NCBI GenBank assembly: GCA_014529385.2
Contig: CM043962.1
Span: forward strand, 124,108,470-124,172,469
Length of the DNA: 64,000 nucleotides
Source of the DNA: Adiantum capillus-veneris
Taxonomy: Eukaryota > Streptophyta > Polypodiopsida > Polypodiales > Pteridaceae
Direction: 5' to 3'
Made by a program: the position numbers and the translations under genes. Position 1 is the first letter of the stretch; every line of letters begins with the position of its first letter. Of the stretch, positions 11,980 to 23,074 are shown in pieces. The notes under the pieces were generated by a model, which did not search any database, was not told the DNA's origin, and saw only the letters and a list, made by a program, of their open reading frames with translations.

Positions 11980-12410
11980 ATATGGAGGCTTCCAATGTAC
12001 CAAGTATACCAGAGCAGGGCGCACAAGTCTTCACACTCGATGTTCTTGGAACGTCCACTCACGCCAAAACTATTGCTCCAAGAATAAAGGTTGACAGGAC
12101 CTTTGAATTAACAAAAGAAGAAGGAGTGAAGTGGTTTTTGGATACCTACGATACAAATGAAAACAAAAAAGCTGACATCCATCTATATTTGTCACAAGGT
12201 GATATGAAATATGGAGACATGGGGATTGTTGTGGGTGTCAAAGATGATGTGGATGCAACAGCAATGCCATGCTTTGCATGTAATGTGCTACCTATTGGAG
12301 AGACCACAAAGGCAAACAAGTTTTGCTTATCATTGGGCACTTTTCATGTAGCAGACATGTATGGTAGCAAACTAGGAAAAGAAAATTTCGACAGAGTTGT
12401 CACATCATAG
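11980..12410 (+). pseudogene. ParB/methylase-like gene, plus-strand copy: exon block 1
   Basis: The exon begins after a clear 3' splice site (TTGGTTGTTTCAG) with an ATG at 11982. It encodes about 142 residues ending at TAG 12408-12410. Visible text includes APRIKVDRTFELTKEEGVKWFLDTY and a mixed alpha/beta segment with FCLSLGTFHVADMYGS. The family of this N-terminal part is not recognised. The splice acceptor directly before the ATG implies an upstream non-coding or short exon. The TAG sits at the exon end, just before GTGAATAAA, a possible 5' splice site (TAG/GTGAAT), so the stop may be a splice-junction artefact or a real lesion. It is the first part of the gene continuing to 18098. Confidence 0.55.
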
Positions 12411-12617
12411 GTGAATAAAAAAAAGAATCTTCTAAAATATGAAGTATCTCATGGCGTGCTATATATGAGTAGATAGAGCTTGAAGAGGACATTCTAACTG
12501 TCAAACCTCCGCCAACTTTGGAGTTTGTTTGAAAAAATTTATCCATATCCATGCGCCGGTTTTGGTAGAGAGAGGTAAAGTCAAACTCCTTAAAGGGCCC
12601 CTTTGTGAGTCCAAATT

Positions 12618-13676
12618 TTGCCTAATGAGATCTCTAGCTTCACTAATCAAGAAGACTCAGGTGTGGACTGTGTGGAAGACCTAGTGAAGGCAGTGAAACA
12701 TGCAAAGCAAGTCTTGAGCTTACCAAAGAAGATTGTACCTGCAAAGAAACCAATAGGGGCACTATCTAAGAAAGTTGTGGAGAAGACAGGGAAAGCCATA
12801 GTTAGGAGTGCACTTGTAGCATCAAGAGGTGCCCGTGCAAGCGCTTCAACACATGTAGATAAGATCACTGCCACCGTTAATTTAGAGGAGCAAGAAGGTT
12901 CACAAGAGCAAGATGCACAAGGACTCAGAAGAAAAAGAAAGGCAAAGGATGATTCTACTCTTGAGGAAGATCGACAAAAACTAGCAAAGAGGAAGATGAA
13001 AAAGAGTGCAGAAGAAAAAAAGGTTTTTGAAGAGGAGTTGATGGACCTGGAAACTCCATCCAAAGATAACAAGGCAGTGACCTCTTTAGAAATCAAGAAG
13101 AGATTCTATCCTTTTGGGATTAATGAAGTCTTTAGCATTGACGTGACAAGGTGTTTTCCTGCTCCATCAAACTATGTGTACAAAAGATTAAATCTAGATT
13201 GGGTCAGGATTTTGACTTTAGACTTCATTCAAGAACCAAAGCAAGAGGAGATACTAGCAGTTTTAATGCCTTGTGATCCTTTCAAAAAACATCCTCTTGA
13301 CAAACTTGCCAAAGAGGATGTTCCAATGTTGATTACTGGATCATCTCTGGACAACACTCCATTAGTGTTGCAAAACGTTTGTGGGGTGAAAACGTTGCAA
13401 AGGTTACCCCTCAATTGCGTCAACAATTCAAATATAGACTATCAAAGATTATTCTCAATTGCCCACCAAAGATCTCTCGTGAAATCTCCAAAGATGCGAA
13501 TCTATCTGTTGCAATGCCAATGCAAAAGGAGCCATTTCTTGACCAACTTATGCAAGCATGAGCACAATGGCATGCAAATGGTTGTCCTTCTAAGCCACCA
13601 CCTGGTGTCAACCAAACGAAGAAGGGCTTTGAGGCTTGGAAGGTACTTGTTTGATTCTTTGAAAACATGGATGTGA
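12618..13676 (+). pseudogene. Plus-strand copy: exon block 2, ParB-like region
   Basis: The block starts with a Lys-rich, probably nuclear-targeting stretch (LRRKRKAKDDS, KLAKRKMKKSAEEKK). It is followed by KKRFYPFGINEVFSIDV, NLDWVRILTLDFIQEP and EILAVLMPCDPF, a layout typical of ParB-like N-terminal domains; the central DGNH/GQH box is not evident here. Near 13376 the coding signal switches frame (LRQQFKYRLSKIILNCPP, QWHANGCPSKPPPGV), with a TGA at about 13559 in that frame. This second part aligns residue for residue with 61950-62100 (CP..., QxRxQW, PSKP), which shows that the frameshift is a lesion and that the two loci are paralogues. Chromosome-partition ParB proteins bind DNA, but the role here is unknown. 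Confidence 0.6.
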
Positions 13677-13998
13677 GTCTTTTTAATCAATATCTATTTG
13701 TAAACTAGAGTCTATCATAGGATCAAGCAAGACCTCCATGTGATCATTTAGAACTTAAATTGAGGTTTTAACTTAAGATTTAGTGTCACTTGCATATGGG
13801 CTATAGCACAAACAAGCGAGGCTCGAACTTAAGTTTGAGCCCCACTTACATATACCCATGTATTTTGGAATTTGCATAGATGTATGTGAGCATATAAAGA
13901 AACAATTCAATCTAGCTAGCTTGAACTTATTAAGTATGCGTCTCAATCCCACAAGTTAGAGCCTTGTCAATATTGATGTTGAAATTTTCAATTTTGCA
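13677..13998 (+). other. Intron of the plus-strand copy
   Basis: AT-rich, ends in TTTTGCAG at 13998, and contains one good palindrome copy (GAGGCTCGAACTTAAGTTTGAG at about 13819) and one degenerate copy. No coding signal. Confidence 0.6.
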
Positions 13999-14650
13999 GA
14001 CCTTTGTTGAGACAACAGAGCACACACTTCAAAAGGGATTTGTCAAGACCGACTTGCATTTGCTTCTATGTGATGAGAAGATATGGAAGAATTGGGTCAA
14101 GACCATGAGACAATATGCTCGAGGCTTGTTACCAAATACAAAGGGAGAAACAATTGACAAAGGTTCCAACGAAAATACTAAATTTCTAACTATGAAGGGT
14201 GGTTAGATTCGACAAGCACCTGGCATAGCAACACTGGCACCTACATTGTTCAGGTGCATTTTAGGCCTCGATAATAAAGAAGTTCTTGAACTACAAAATG
14301 CAATCTTGGACAAAGCCATCTTGCTAAAGAAGACCAAGCATACCCCTCATAGAATGGACATGGATGAGATGGCTTGGAAGCTAAAAACAGATCGAGTGTT
14401 GAAAGAATCAATAATATCATTCTTCTTTGATTTGACAAGGGAAAACTTATCTTGGGAGCAATTTTGTGAGAAGTACAAGCTAGGAGAGCATGAGTACAAT
14501 CAAATGAGGAGCTATAGCCAGTACTATGTCCAGGACTAACTCAACAGAGCAAAGAAGACTCCACCCTCACTTCCAAAAAGTGTAATAACTCTCCTCAATC
14601 ATCTTTATAGAACTAATATGGGCATAATATCTCAAGATGAGTCTATTCCA
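13999..14650 (+). pseudogene. Plus-strand copy: exon block 3
   Basis: One frame from the 3' splice site at 13998 to 14539 is broken by a single TAG at 14204-14206. It encodes KTDLHLLLCDEKIWKNWV and KTMRQYARGLL, then a helical segment (MDMDEMAWKLKTDRVLKES, FDLTRENLSWEQFCEKYKL). The first motif matches the paralogue exon at 62213 (DYQMIVSSQQLFDGWVSKM). After 14540 the frame carries a stop and continues to 14649, where the coding signal shifts to the frame of the next block, so a small indel near 14645 is likely. Confidence 0.6.
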
Positions 14651-15648
14651 TGGAGAATCAAGGGGTGGTCTTTGATATGGGGAAGATCAAAGACTTTTGC
14701 AATACAGAGCATGTACCATTTCAATCGGTCGTCTTGGATCTTCATGGTACTAAAGAAAGGCTCTCTATAGATTTTTTTGCAAATTTGGCACTCAATCTAA
14801 ACACATTGAATGCACAATACGAAGATGTGCTAGTGTGTTTCATTGATTTCATCAATATCAAAATGCTTGTTGAAGGGGTTTCTAGCCAGTCAACTAAGGT
14901 CCATATTGAATATGGAAATATCCAAGCAACAAGAGATGACTCATGGATAGATGGAACTGTGGACTCTGCAATGGTTGATCTTTTTGTTAACAAGGTTGAT
15001 AGATTTGAGGCTATTGGCAAGGCTCATACAAAAAGAGTCTTTTTCTCAGGCTCTTGTGGCAAGGATCATGAATTTATTGATAGAAAATTCATTGATGGAC
15101 TTATCACAGGGTTTTGTCCTGAGCAAAGCTATGTTTTGGAAATTTTTTGCGGTGGAGTTGTGCTGGAGCAAAGCTTGTCGAAGAAGAGAAGGGCAATTGC
15201 TCTATGTAAAGATGATTTTGAAGCAATGGAGTTAGAATCTCAATGCTCTAGTCTTTTGGAGAGCGATCCATCCTTTCAAGAGTGGTGTGGTGCAAGGCAA
15301 GCATCACTTGCGAGACAAACAGTGGAGCTGGATGATAAAGAAAAAGAAGACCTTAACAATCTTGACATCGATGAGAAACAAAGCAACGGAGAGTATGTTG
15401 ATGGAAATGAAGACAATGATAACGTAGACAACATAGATGATAGTGAAGTTCAAGAAGCTACGAATTTTGATCATCAAGGGGGGGGAGATAATGTTGGAGA
15501 AATGAGTCCAGTTGTGGATGTTGAGTGTGCAAAAGAAAATGATGAAGATAATGAGGATGATGATGCAAGCAACGAGGATGCACAAGAGGATGATAGAGCC
15601 CCTCAAGACATTGTAGTAGCTGATGAAAAAGGTGCGAATGCTTCTTAG
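14650..15648 (+). pseudogene. Plus-strand copy: exon block 4, degenerate N4/N6 DNA-methylase-like domain and acidic tail
   Basis: 332 codons are open. Residues 20-70 (FQSVVLDLHGTKERLSIDFF, DVLVCFIDFINIKMLVEG) have the strand-loop-helix-strand pattern of motif IV of N4/N6 methylases, with DLHG where DPPY/W is expected. About 110 residues later SYVLEIFCGGVVLEQSL matches motif I (LDxFxGxGT). Motif IV before motif I is the beta-class order. Both key motifs are changed, so catalysis is unlikely. Residues 220-332 are Asp/Glu/Asn-rich. TAG at 15646-15648 ends the frame; a large intron follows. The assignment is by motif pattern only. Confidence 0.55.
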
Positions 15649-17288
15649 AGTATTTTTGATACTAGGTTTAATGATGCATGCCATTATCATGTATTAACAG
15701 ACTCCTAAAGTGTAAAAAGGCAGGATAGTGTATTGAATTGATCAATTGTGATACTTTAGGTCCTTCAAACACTATTTTCTTAATACTATCTTGTGTCTTT
15801 ATCTAAAAGTATGTCATTTTAATTAGATTTAATTGTTGTTGTTTTAAAAAATGATGGGAGGGATCAAACTTGAGTTTGAGCCATCACAAAGCACATGTCG
15901 TTATTTAAAGTGTCAATTCACAAATCATAGCTAACATACAGGTGTGTATTAAGAGTGAGAAATTTTGGTTTTGGTGAGACAATAATGAAGCATTACCAAA
16001 CACTAATGAGGCTCAAACTTAAGTCCAAGCCTAATAAGGAGAGAAAGTGAAGCACTTGTGTATGAACTTCAATCACAAAAGTCCTGGCTCAATTTTTAAA
16101 GTGAGACTTGGAATTCTATATCCTAGTGTAGCACTTGCATATGTTACGTGAAACTCATAATGTCTTTGTACCTAACAAAGCATTGAAATTTAGTTTGTCG
16201 GCTCGAATTTAAGTTTGAACCTTGCACTCCCATGTGAGGCCGAGCTCATGAGCACTACCATGTTAGGCCAATCTCAAGAGCATTGTAGTAATATAATCTT
16301 CCAAATAGCAATACTTACGGATCATGAAGTAAAAAGGATCATATCTTGAAAAATTCATAGTTAAGAGGTTTTTTGAATAGGCCCTAGATGTGCACAATAT
16401 AATAATATTATACATAGTGAATGCGTTGAGACTAGACATGGCTTGAGACTTAAGCTTTACACTTGAAACATAAGATTAAGGTTAAGACTTAAGCCTTAGG
16501 CATGAACTTAAGTTTGAGTCTCACCTCCACATATGAAATAGGTAGCATGTTAGGTGAGCATCACGTGATCATGTGTATGAGTTTCAATGACAAAAGTCCT
16601 TGTCATAGAATCCTACCTCAATACTTCCAAGTGAAGCTCACAATTTCATATCCTATTATAGTGATTACATATGTTAAGAAAGAGTCGTAATCTATAATAA
16701 GAAACTGAAATTTATTTTGTAGGATCGAACTTAAGTTCGAGCCTTGCCTTTGTATGTTAGTGTACCACTACCATATGAGTCCAGTCTCATGAGCATTGTA
16801 GCAAAAAAATGTTACAAATAAAAAAATACTTATAGATTATGAAGATACCTTAAAACATTCGTAGATAAGGGGTTTTATAAATAGGTCTTTAGTACACATA
16901 GTATAAAAGGTTTTCACATAGTGAATGATGAAGACTAAAAGGGGCTTAGGGCTTATATTTTAAACTTCAAACATAAGCATAAATTTTGAGACTTAAGTTT
17001 TAGGCTTGAAACAAAAGCATAAATTTTGAAACTTAAGTTTTAGGTTTGAAACAAAAGCCTAAAAGTTGAAACTTAAGCCTTAGGGTGTAGCTTAAGATTA
17101 AGCCTCACTTTCAAATGTGCTTTAGGTATCATTTTAGGTGGACATTTTTGTGTTAATGTGCTAAATGGAGCCTTTCTAGCATAAAACGTTTGGGTTAGAT
17201 GATGGAAATGAAATGGATTCTATGGTTATTGAAAATCCACTAGACTATTTTCTAAATAGGTAAATATTTGGATTTTTTCATCTTTCAG
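15649..17288 (+). other. Large intron or spacer with palindrome copies
   Basis: No coding signal. Palindrome copies lie near 15864, 16010, 16200, 16505 and 16723. Tandem sentences such as TTGAAACTTAAG and AAACAAAAGC repeat at 16950-17090. It ends in TTTTTCATCTTTCAG at 17288, a good 3' splice site. Confidence 0.6.
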
Positions 17289-18098
17289 ATGAACACAACA
17301 AAATAGAAGACGGAGATAACATATCTCAACCAGCACAAGTGTTACCCACCATTGTTAGAGAGACCCAGTTTCATAAAGGTGATCTTGTAGAGGACAAAAG
17401 GGATCTTGTATAACAAATCTCTCAAAAAACTTCAAATGACATGACTAAAGAGAGCGAGAACATGCTACCTATAATTGGAGAGACCCAAATTCATGAAAGT
17501 GACATTAGGAATAATGAAGAGGAGATGGTGGTGGTAGAGCATCAAAGTGATTTTGTTGTGCAAAATTCTCCAAAACCTTCACACGACACTAACAACATGC
17601 CTCAAAGAGATGAGGATGCAGAGGGTAGTGAGAAGAAGGGTGAAGCCAATGAAGAGCTCCAAGCGACTCTTGCAACCAAGGACGAACAAGAAAAAATTGG
17701 CAAAGGGACAGGAAAAGCGACACCAAATACAAACAAAGTCCAAAGCATTCAAGAAAGGGAGCAACGGATTGAAGTTGGTAAGAGAAACAAAGGTACTTAT
17801 TTCTCCAATGTGATTATTATAGATATGGCCCTTTTTGGAAGATAATACAAAATTCAATTATGTTGTCTTTGCAGGTGAAATTGACATTCAAAATCAAGAA
17901 TCCAGTGTGCCACAAGTAGACATCAACGTTGAGGAGCTACGTCCTGATGCACGAAAACGTAGGCCACTTGGAAGCTTATATTCTTTTGAGAGAGATGGAG
18001 ATAAACTAGTCTTTCAATCTTCCGACATCAATAGAGAAATGCAATCACTTTTAGGAGACATCATTATAGATGAGTATGGGAGTATGAGACATAAATAA
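17289..18098 (+). pseudogene. Plus-strand copy: C-terminal exons
   Basis: A first exon (17289 to about 17792) has one in-frame TAG near 17411 and encodes an acidic/lysine-rich, low-complexity region (RNNEEEMVVVEHQSD, EKIGKGTGKATPNTNK). AAAG/GTACTT forms the donor, and TTTGCAG at about 17874 the acceptor of an 80-bp intron. The last exon (17875-18098) encodes VDINVEELRPDARKRRPLGS ... LLGDIIIDEYGSMRHK and a TAA stop. The domain is unknown. It is assigned to the same gene because of strand, spacing and intact splice sites. Confidence 0.5.
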
Positions 18099-18318
18099 AC
18101 GTGTGCAATTTACAATTGTGTGCTACAAATATTTGGTCCCTTGTTTTGAGATTTATAAGTGCAAAACCTTAAATTTTTATCATTCTTTTGTATCGTATGC
18201 AGAAAATATTGCTCATGCAATTAGTATGAAGAAAGGACGCGATTTCTGGGCGAGCAGTTGCTGGTGAGTGCTTTTTAAGAATCGGGCGAGCGGATTCTCA
18301 AAAGAAGGGACAATCTAC

Positions 18319-18322
<4 letters not shown>

Positions 18323-18363
<41 letters not shown>

Positions 18364-18416
18364 GTTTCCTCTCTCTCTCTCTCCCTCTCTCTCGCTCTCC
18401 CTCTCTCTCTCTCTCC
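18323..18416. repeat. (CT)n microsatellite
   Basis: About 95 bp of CT repeat with a TTTGTTTC interruption near 18360. It separates the plus-strand gene from the minus-strand one; 18099-18322 and 18417-18604 show no gene. Confidence 0.95.
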
Positions 18417-18604
18417 AACTAAAATTTGATTGTCATTTCACGACCAACTTACATTCAAACAAAAAACACCGGCGAATCATTCAATACACTATTAATAAGA
18501 GAAATAGAAGTTCCTTACACACAATTACGGTCTATTTCAAATAGCAAACCCCAAATCTATGAGTTCCATTGCATCCAAAGTAAATACATATGGGGGGTGA
18601 TACA

Positions 18605-20882
18605 TCATGGGTGACGTGGAGGAAAGAAGGGCGGTGGGAGGCCATATCCTCTAGGAGGAAACAAAGGTCGTGCCAACGAGGGTAGTGCACCAAATGGTGG
18701 GGGAACTACTCCAAATGGCAAAGGGTATGAACTATATGTGGGGGGGGCTGTAGGTTGTGAAAGAGGCAATTGATAAACCCCGGGCGGGGCCTCAGATGTG
18801 GAGGCAATGAATGCACTGGGAGACGGTCTAGTTGCACGCCATGCCAAAAATGGGGCTGTGAAAGTGAGATATGGTGCTGCTACTGCCCCGCCCTAACTGC
18901 TGAGTGGCGTCGGGAACGGTGGGTCAAGCGGATGAAGCTACTCGGACACCTGCTGCGGTTTCTCAATCACCTGAGCTCTGACACTCCTATGAAACCTCAA
19001 TGTCGAGCCTAAATCGGAAGGTAGGCACTGAGCTGGCTCCAAACAAGCACTGAAAACTGCCCAATCCTTCTCACAACTGATGCAATGTCTACGTAGTAGT
19101 AAACATTGTGCTGCCAATGTCCCAACTCCTGCAAAACAATCCAACATAGCATCTCCCATGTCTGTGAAGGTACCTAGTAGCCATCTACAAAAAAAAAGTT
19201 ACCTTTAGATTTATTATACCTATAATTTTATAGGAACAATAAAAACAACTACCAAAAAAATTCTACCACGTGGCAAACGATGGACTCCTCTCAACACCTC
19301 TACGATAAGGCCGGCCCATATGATCAAGCATCCACTGTGTGGAATTTGATCCTGGTAGCTTCTCCCACAACATGTTGTCATCTGCAGCATCCACAAGATC
19401 ACTATCCCATTGGTTCCATAAAGGAACCCCACCCGTGCTAGCTGCATGTGGCCTAGTGTGTAAGGGAAAGGCCATGTACACCAAACGTATGCCACCCAAT
19501 CTCAAGCTGGGGTTCATCTGCCCTGTTCTTGATAGAGAGCCCAAGAATCTACGTAGTGACTTCATAGAACTGCATGCAATTTGTGTTAGCACTATAAGTG
19601 TGCACATAACTATGATTGTAAATAAGCATGGCTTACCTATCATTGCACAACACATCTGGAATAGCTTTTGCCAACTCTTTGGCACTAGCATGCATTGCAA
19701 GGTGGCGTGGCTCTACATGCATATCTGTATGTAGCAACATAAGATCAGATATATCTTTCAAGCAATGCTAAATAGAACAACACAACATTAAGCATTTTCA
19801 TGTACCTGGATGGTTATCTCCCACAATTTTGGCCATGTCTGATAGGTCCTCTGCAGCCCTACCATGTGATGGTGAACATGGAGGGGACTCCTGGATGCCT
19901 CCCACTGGTCTGGGAGTGAAGGATAGTGTCGGTACACTGTGACTCATAGCACCAAGGCTATGAGCACTATTGCTGACTTCTACAGAATAATTCGCAACCA
20001 CATGCTCGCTCTCACTGTCACTGGAAACTACAGCCCTCTTCTTTCTCTTCCCACGTTTCTTGTCAGCTTGTTGTGCTTGCGAGTCTTTCCTTGAGGTTTG
20101 TTTCTTCCTCTTTGGTTTCTTTGATGTGTTTGAAGATAGAGCATCCTCTATCACAACCGCTTTCTTCCGTGACGCACTATGCTCCGTTATTAATGAAAAG
20201 AAGAAGAGTTATTGAGCCTATATTCTATTGCTTCATGGCAAAGGTAAAAACTACATAGAGGCATACCTATGTATAGCTCTTCCTCTTCGGGTGGGTACTC
20301 CTTGTCCGGGTAGTCCAGCCACCAAGGACACTAGAGCCACGCTCCCTTTGGCCGCAAGTCATCTATCCACTCGTCAGGATATAAGCCCGTCTCCTCTCTC
20401 TCCGACCTGCACCATGCATCACTGGGGTGCTCACGAATGGGAAAGACAAGAGCATCTCTCCACCATCTACAAGACAGACCACACTGTTTTCATTTTCATA
20501 GAACAAGATTAGTGTATTCTACTACATTCTTAATTTGTCAATTAAAGATGTCGAACCTGTACAACAAGCGTCGTGCCGTACAAGCAAAATGGGGTTGCGC
20601 TTCGGGTTCATGTGTGGACTTGATTAGAGCACTCCACTTCTTGAAGGCCTTCTCAAAGTGCTTGCTTCTGTATGTCAATAATGCGTGGGCAAGTGTGCAA
20701 CCATGCCTACCTTCAGCCGTCTCATGTTGGATAGCAACATCATGATTATCGGCTTCCATTTTCTCGGCCATCTCAAGCACTCTCCTGCAGCAGCAAATAA
20801 TAAGTCACAAGTTACATAACACATTGCTAGCTGGTGCAAATGTTCACTAAATCTAACCTTTCCAACTGCCACCAGTACACGT
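18605..20882 (-). pseudogene. ParB/DNA-methylase-like gene, minus copy: 3' half (methylase part)
   Basis: Approximate minus-strand exons with GT-AG borders: 20882-20858 (tail of an exon broken by element A), 20784-20557, 20466-20267, about 20190-19806, 19724-19637, 19569-19267, 19184-18605. They encode a helical region (KHFEKAFKKWSALIKS), a Trp-rich piece (CPWWLDYPDKEYPP), a Lys/Arg-rich nuclear-type stretch (SKKPKRKKQTSRKDS), then GVERSPSFA followed by AMLDCFAGVGTLAAQCLLL and HCISCEKDWAVF. This is motif I and the following acidic strand of N4/N6 DNA methylases. A Pro-rich tail follows. Lesions: TAG at 20331-20333, a stop and a frame change in the 19569 exon, and stops at about 18937 and 18894. 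No DPPY motif survives. Clearly a pseudogene. Confidence 0.65.
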
Positions 20883-22014
20883 TGTCAGGAGTTTTTTGGA
20901 GCAAGGGATTGCGCATATGTACATATACATGCATGGTGCATCAAATAAAGAATTGCCCATTTTTCAGAGCCAGGTGGTTACGTGGGGCCCACAAGTGTAC
21001 AGGTAGGACAGGGTGTACATAGTGCATCGATTTTCACTATTACCAGTACCAGTGAGTTTTTTCTACAATAATGAGGAGTTGGTAGCGCGTAAAACTTCTC
21101 GACGAAGCTATCCGCGGGCCGATGACATGAGGTAAGCAGGTGCGTCAGATGGCATCTAGTGGTGTCAGGAGGCCCAACGGGGTCAATATTTGCACGTGGA
21201 TGAGTACGGACACAACGTGGGTGTTTTCTTGTGAAAATTATGCATAAAGGTCATCATAAGGGCCATCTTTTGGGGCCACTTCACGTGGTTGTGAGACGCA
21301 TTATTGGAAAAAGTTGAGTGCCAGATGTGCGGATGGATGCAAAAAGGTGACAACTATGCACTGCGAGGTCAGTTTTTGGCCTGTTCGGGGTCCGTTTGAG
21401 GTCATCTAAAAGGCCAAGGGTGACTAACTAATAAAGCTAAGTGTGGGAACTAAAAAAACTGAGACAAGACCAGAAAAAAATGTGGAGAAGAGAGGAGGAA
21501 CAGCCGCAAATGTTTTTTTGCTGTTTTTGGAGCATTTTTTGGCCCTAAACTGCTCATCCGAGGTCATATTTGAGCACTGTGACATTGTAGGGTGGGGTTT
21601 TTGGGCGTTCGGGTCGCAATGGCGCTGTCCATTTTGCCAAATTCCTCACCGATTTTTTGTTGTTTTTCTGTGTAATCTTCTCCGATGAGTGAAGCCTCTG
21701 CTTAACTGTGTGGTTTTATCTGGTGTATTTCCTCAATACTGTGTAAACTATTTGCCCCATTGGTGTTGGGCTGAGCTTCATTGAGTCTAAACAACATCAA
21801 TTTGCCTCCTTTGAGCTGAATTAAGAGTGTGTATGTGTGAGTGTTGAGTGGGCAAGTGGGAAATCTCTCTCTTCTCACTCCGTCTGTGTGTTTCCTGTCT
21901 CGGCCAGGCGGGTTGTGTAAGCCGAGTGGTGTCCCATAGTGTGTGTGTGTATCCTTCCAAGAGTGTGTGTTGGGTCATTATAGAGGCGTTCTATGTGTTT
22001 TCATCCCGCTCACA
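20883..22014 (+). repeat. 5' LTR of element A
   Basis: Starts TGTCAGGAGTTTTTTGGAGC and ends CATCCCGCTCACA. It matches 28454-29586 along its whole length with scattered differences and small indels (for example a missing GAAGAGAGGAG stretch in the 3' copy near 29054). It contains GT-rich and CTCTCTTCTCACTC stretches near the 3' end. Confidence 0.95.
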
Positions 22015-22020
22015 TTCTTT

Positions 22021-22038
22021 TGGTGCCCCCACGGAGGA
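22021..22038 (+). promoter_or_regulatory. Primer-binding site of element A
   Basis: TGGTGCCCCCACGGAGGA starts six bases after the 5' LTR. Element B has the same site with one change (TGGCGCC...). The gag-only element at 42-49 kb has it identically. The priming tRNA is not assigned. Confidence 0.8.
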
Positions 22039-22752
22039 TCTTCTTCGAGTACCTTCTGCTTCGAGCTTCAAGCTTCGAGATTCTGGATTACAAGTTGCAG
22101 ACTACAGGTTACAGGTTACAAGAATAGGTACAGGTACAGGTGATTCACACAGGTACAAGTAGCTGGAGTACAGTGATATACTAGCAGTGGTGTCACTTGC
22201 AGTTGTTGTGGGTATGCATCATTTGGCGCCTGTTTGAGCGCATTGTCTGTTGGATTGTACATTACTTGTGGAAACTACCATTGTACGCCTTTGTGAAGCC
22301 ATATTTGGTTTTATTTGGTAGTCCCAGCCATTTCTCAGACTTGGTCTGGAAGATAGTCATTTCTGAGACTTGACTATACGCGATTTTCATGAGCCTTCGT
22401 GTGAGGGTCGATAGCGTGAGGTTTTATTGAGCTAGGGGATTCTCAGATGTGGAGATCCTTTCGGTGATACAGGTAGCTCGAGCACCCTTTTTGTAAACTC
22501 GCCATAGGCTATGTACTAGTGAGTCCTATTTGATGCTCGGGTTCTATTGTTGATAGTCTATGCATACATATACAGTCTATATTTTGTGTTCACACTGCTC
22601 TACTTCTGGGGAAACTCTGTCAAAATTTTTCCAAGTTATGATGACTGGTTTCTTGGTCTTTTGAGCCATTTATGCTGTTATGCTGCTGAAATTTTGGCAA
22701 AATCAGAGGTTAAGTCAGGTGTGCCTTCTTGGGAGCTTCATGGTTGGCTTTA
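22039..22752 (+). other. 5' leader of element A
   Basis: Untranslated leader with short direct repeats of ACAGGTTACAG (22090-22140). No protein-coding signal until the leader ORF at 22753. The equivalent stretch in element B is 32834-33535. Confidence 0.7.
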
Positions 22753-22971
22753 ATGGATGATCAAAATGGCCCTCAATTCACTCCTTTTCATTTAACTCAG
22801 AGAATCCAGATAAATGTTCATGTGTCCAGGAAGATTTTTTTCCAGCAGCGCATAGTCTTTATATTCGGGCCGAGAAGATTAAGAGAGATCCTGGAATGTC
22901 CTTTATCTGTTGTAATTCCGATGATTAACTATGAAAACTCATTTGATGTGCATGTGTTTGTCCTTATCTAA
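22753..22971 (+). CDS. Leader ORF of element A (72 aa, unknown function)
   Basis: Complete ATG-to-TAA frame of 72 codons between the PBS and gag. The protein starts MDDQNGPQFTPFHLTQ and has a basic middle (VSRKIFF, GPRRLREILE) and a hydrophobic end (FDVHVFVLI). The same frame is intact in element B (33536-33754) with no indel. Of 16 nucleotide differences 14 fall in third codon positions and 12 are synonymous, so it appears to have been under protein-level selection. Ogre-type Tat elements are known to have an extra ORF before gag; whether this is homologous is not shown. No known domain is recognised. A frame extension upstream to 22729 lacks an ATG. Confidence 0.7.
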   Translation: MDDQNGPQFTPFHLTQRIQINVHVSRKIFFQQRIVFIFGPRRLREILECPLSVVIPMINYENSFDVHVFVLI

Positions 22972-23074
22972 AGTTGAGCTCCATTTAATTTTGTGGGAAT
23001 TGAGTCAGTCAGAAGTTTTGGGTTCTTGCACGTGTGTTCAAAGGGGTTCTCAAAGCATCATAATTTGGGTAGCC

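Noticed and set aside
12647-13096. 149-codon minus-strand frame opposite the Lys-rich exon
   Set aside because: Antisense of Lys/Glu-rich coding sequence gives Ser/Phe/Leu text; no independent support.
22931-23074. Extension of element A Gag upstream to 22931
   Set aside because: Overlaps the conserved leader ORF in another frame and is not shared by element B, whose Gag starts at the ATG equivalent to 23075.
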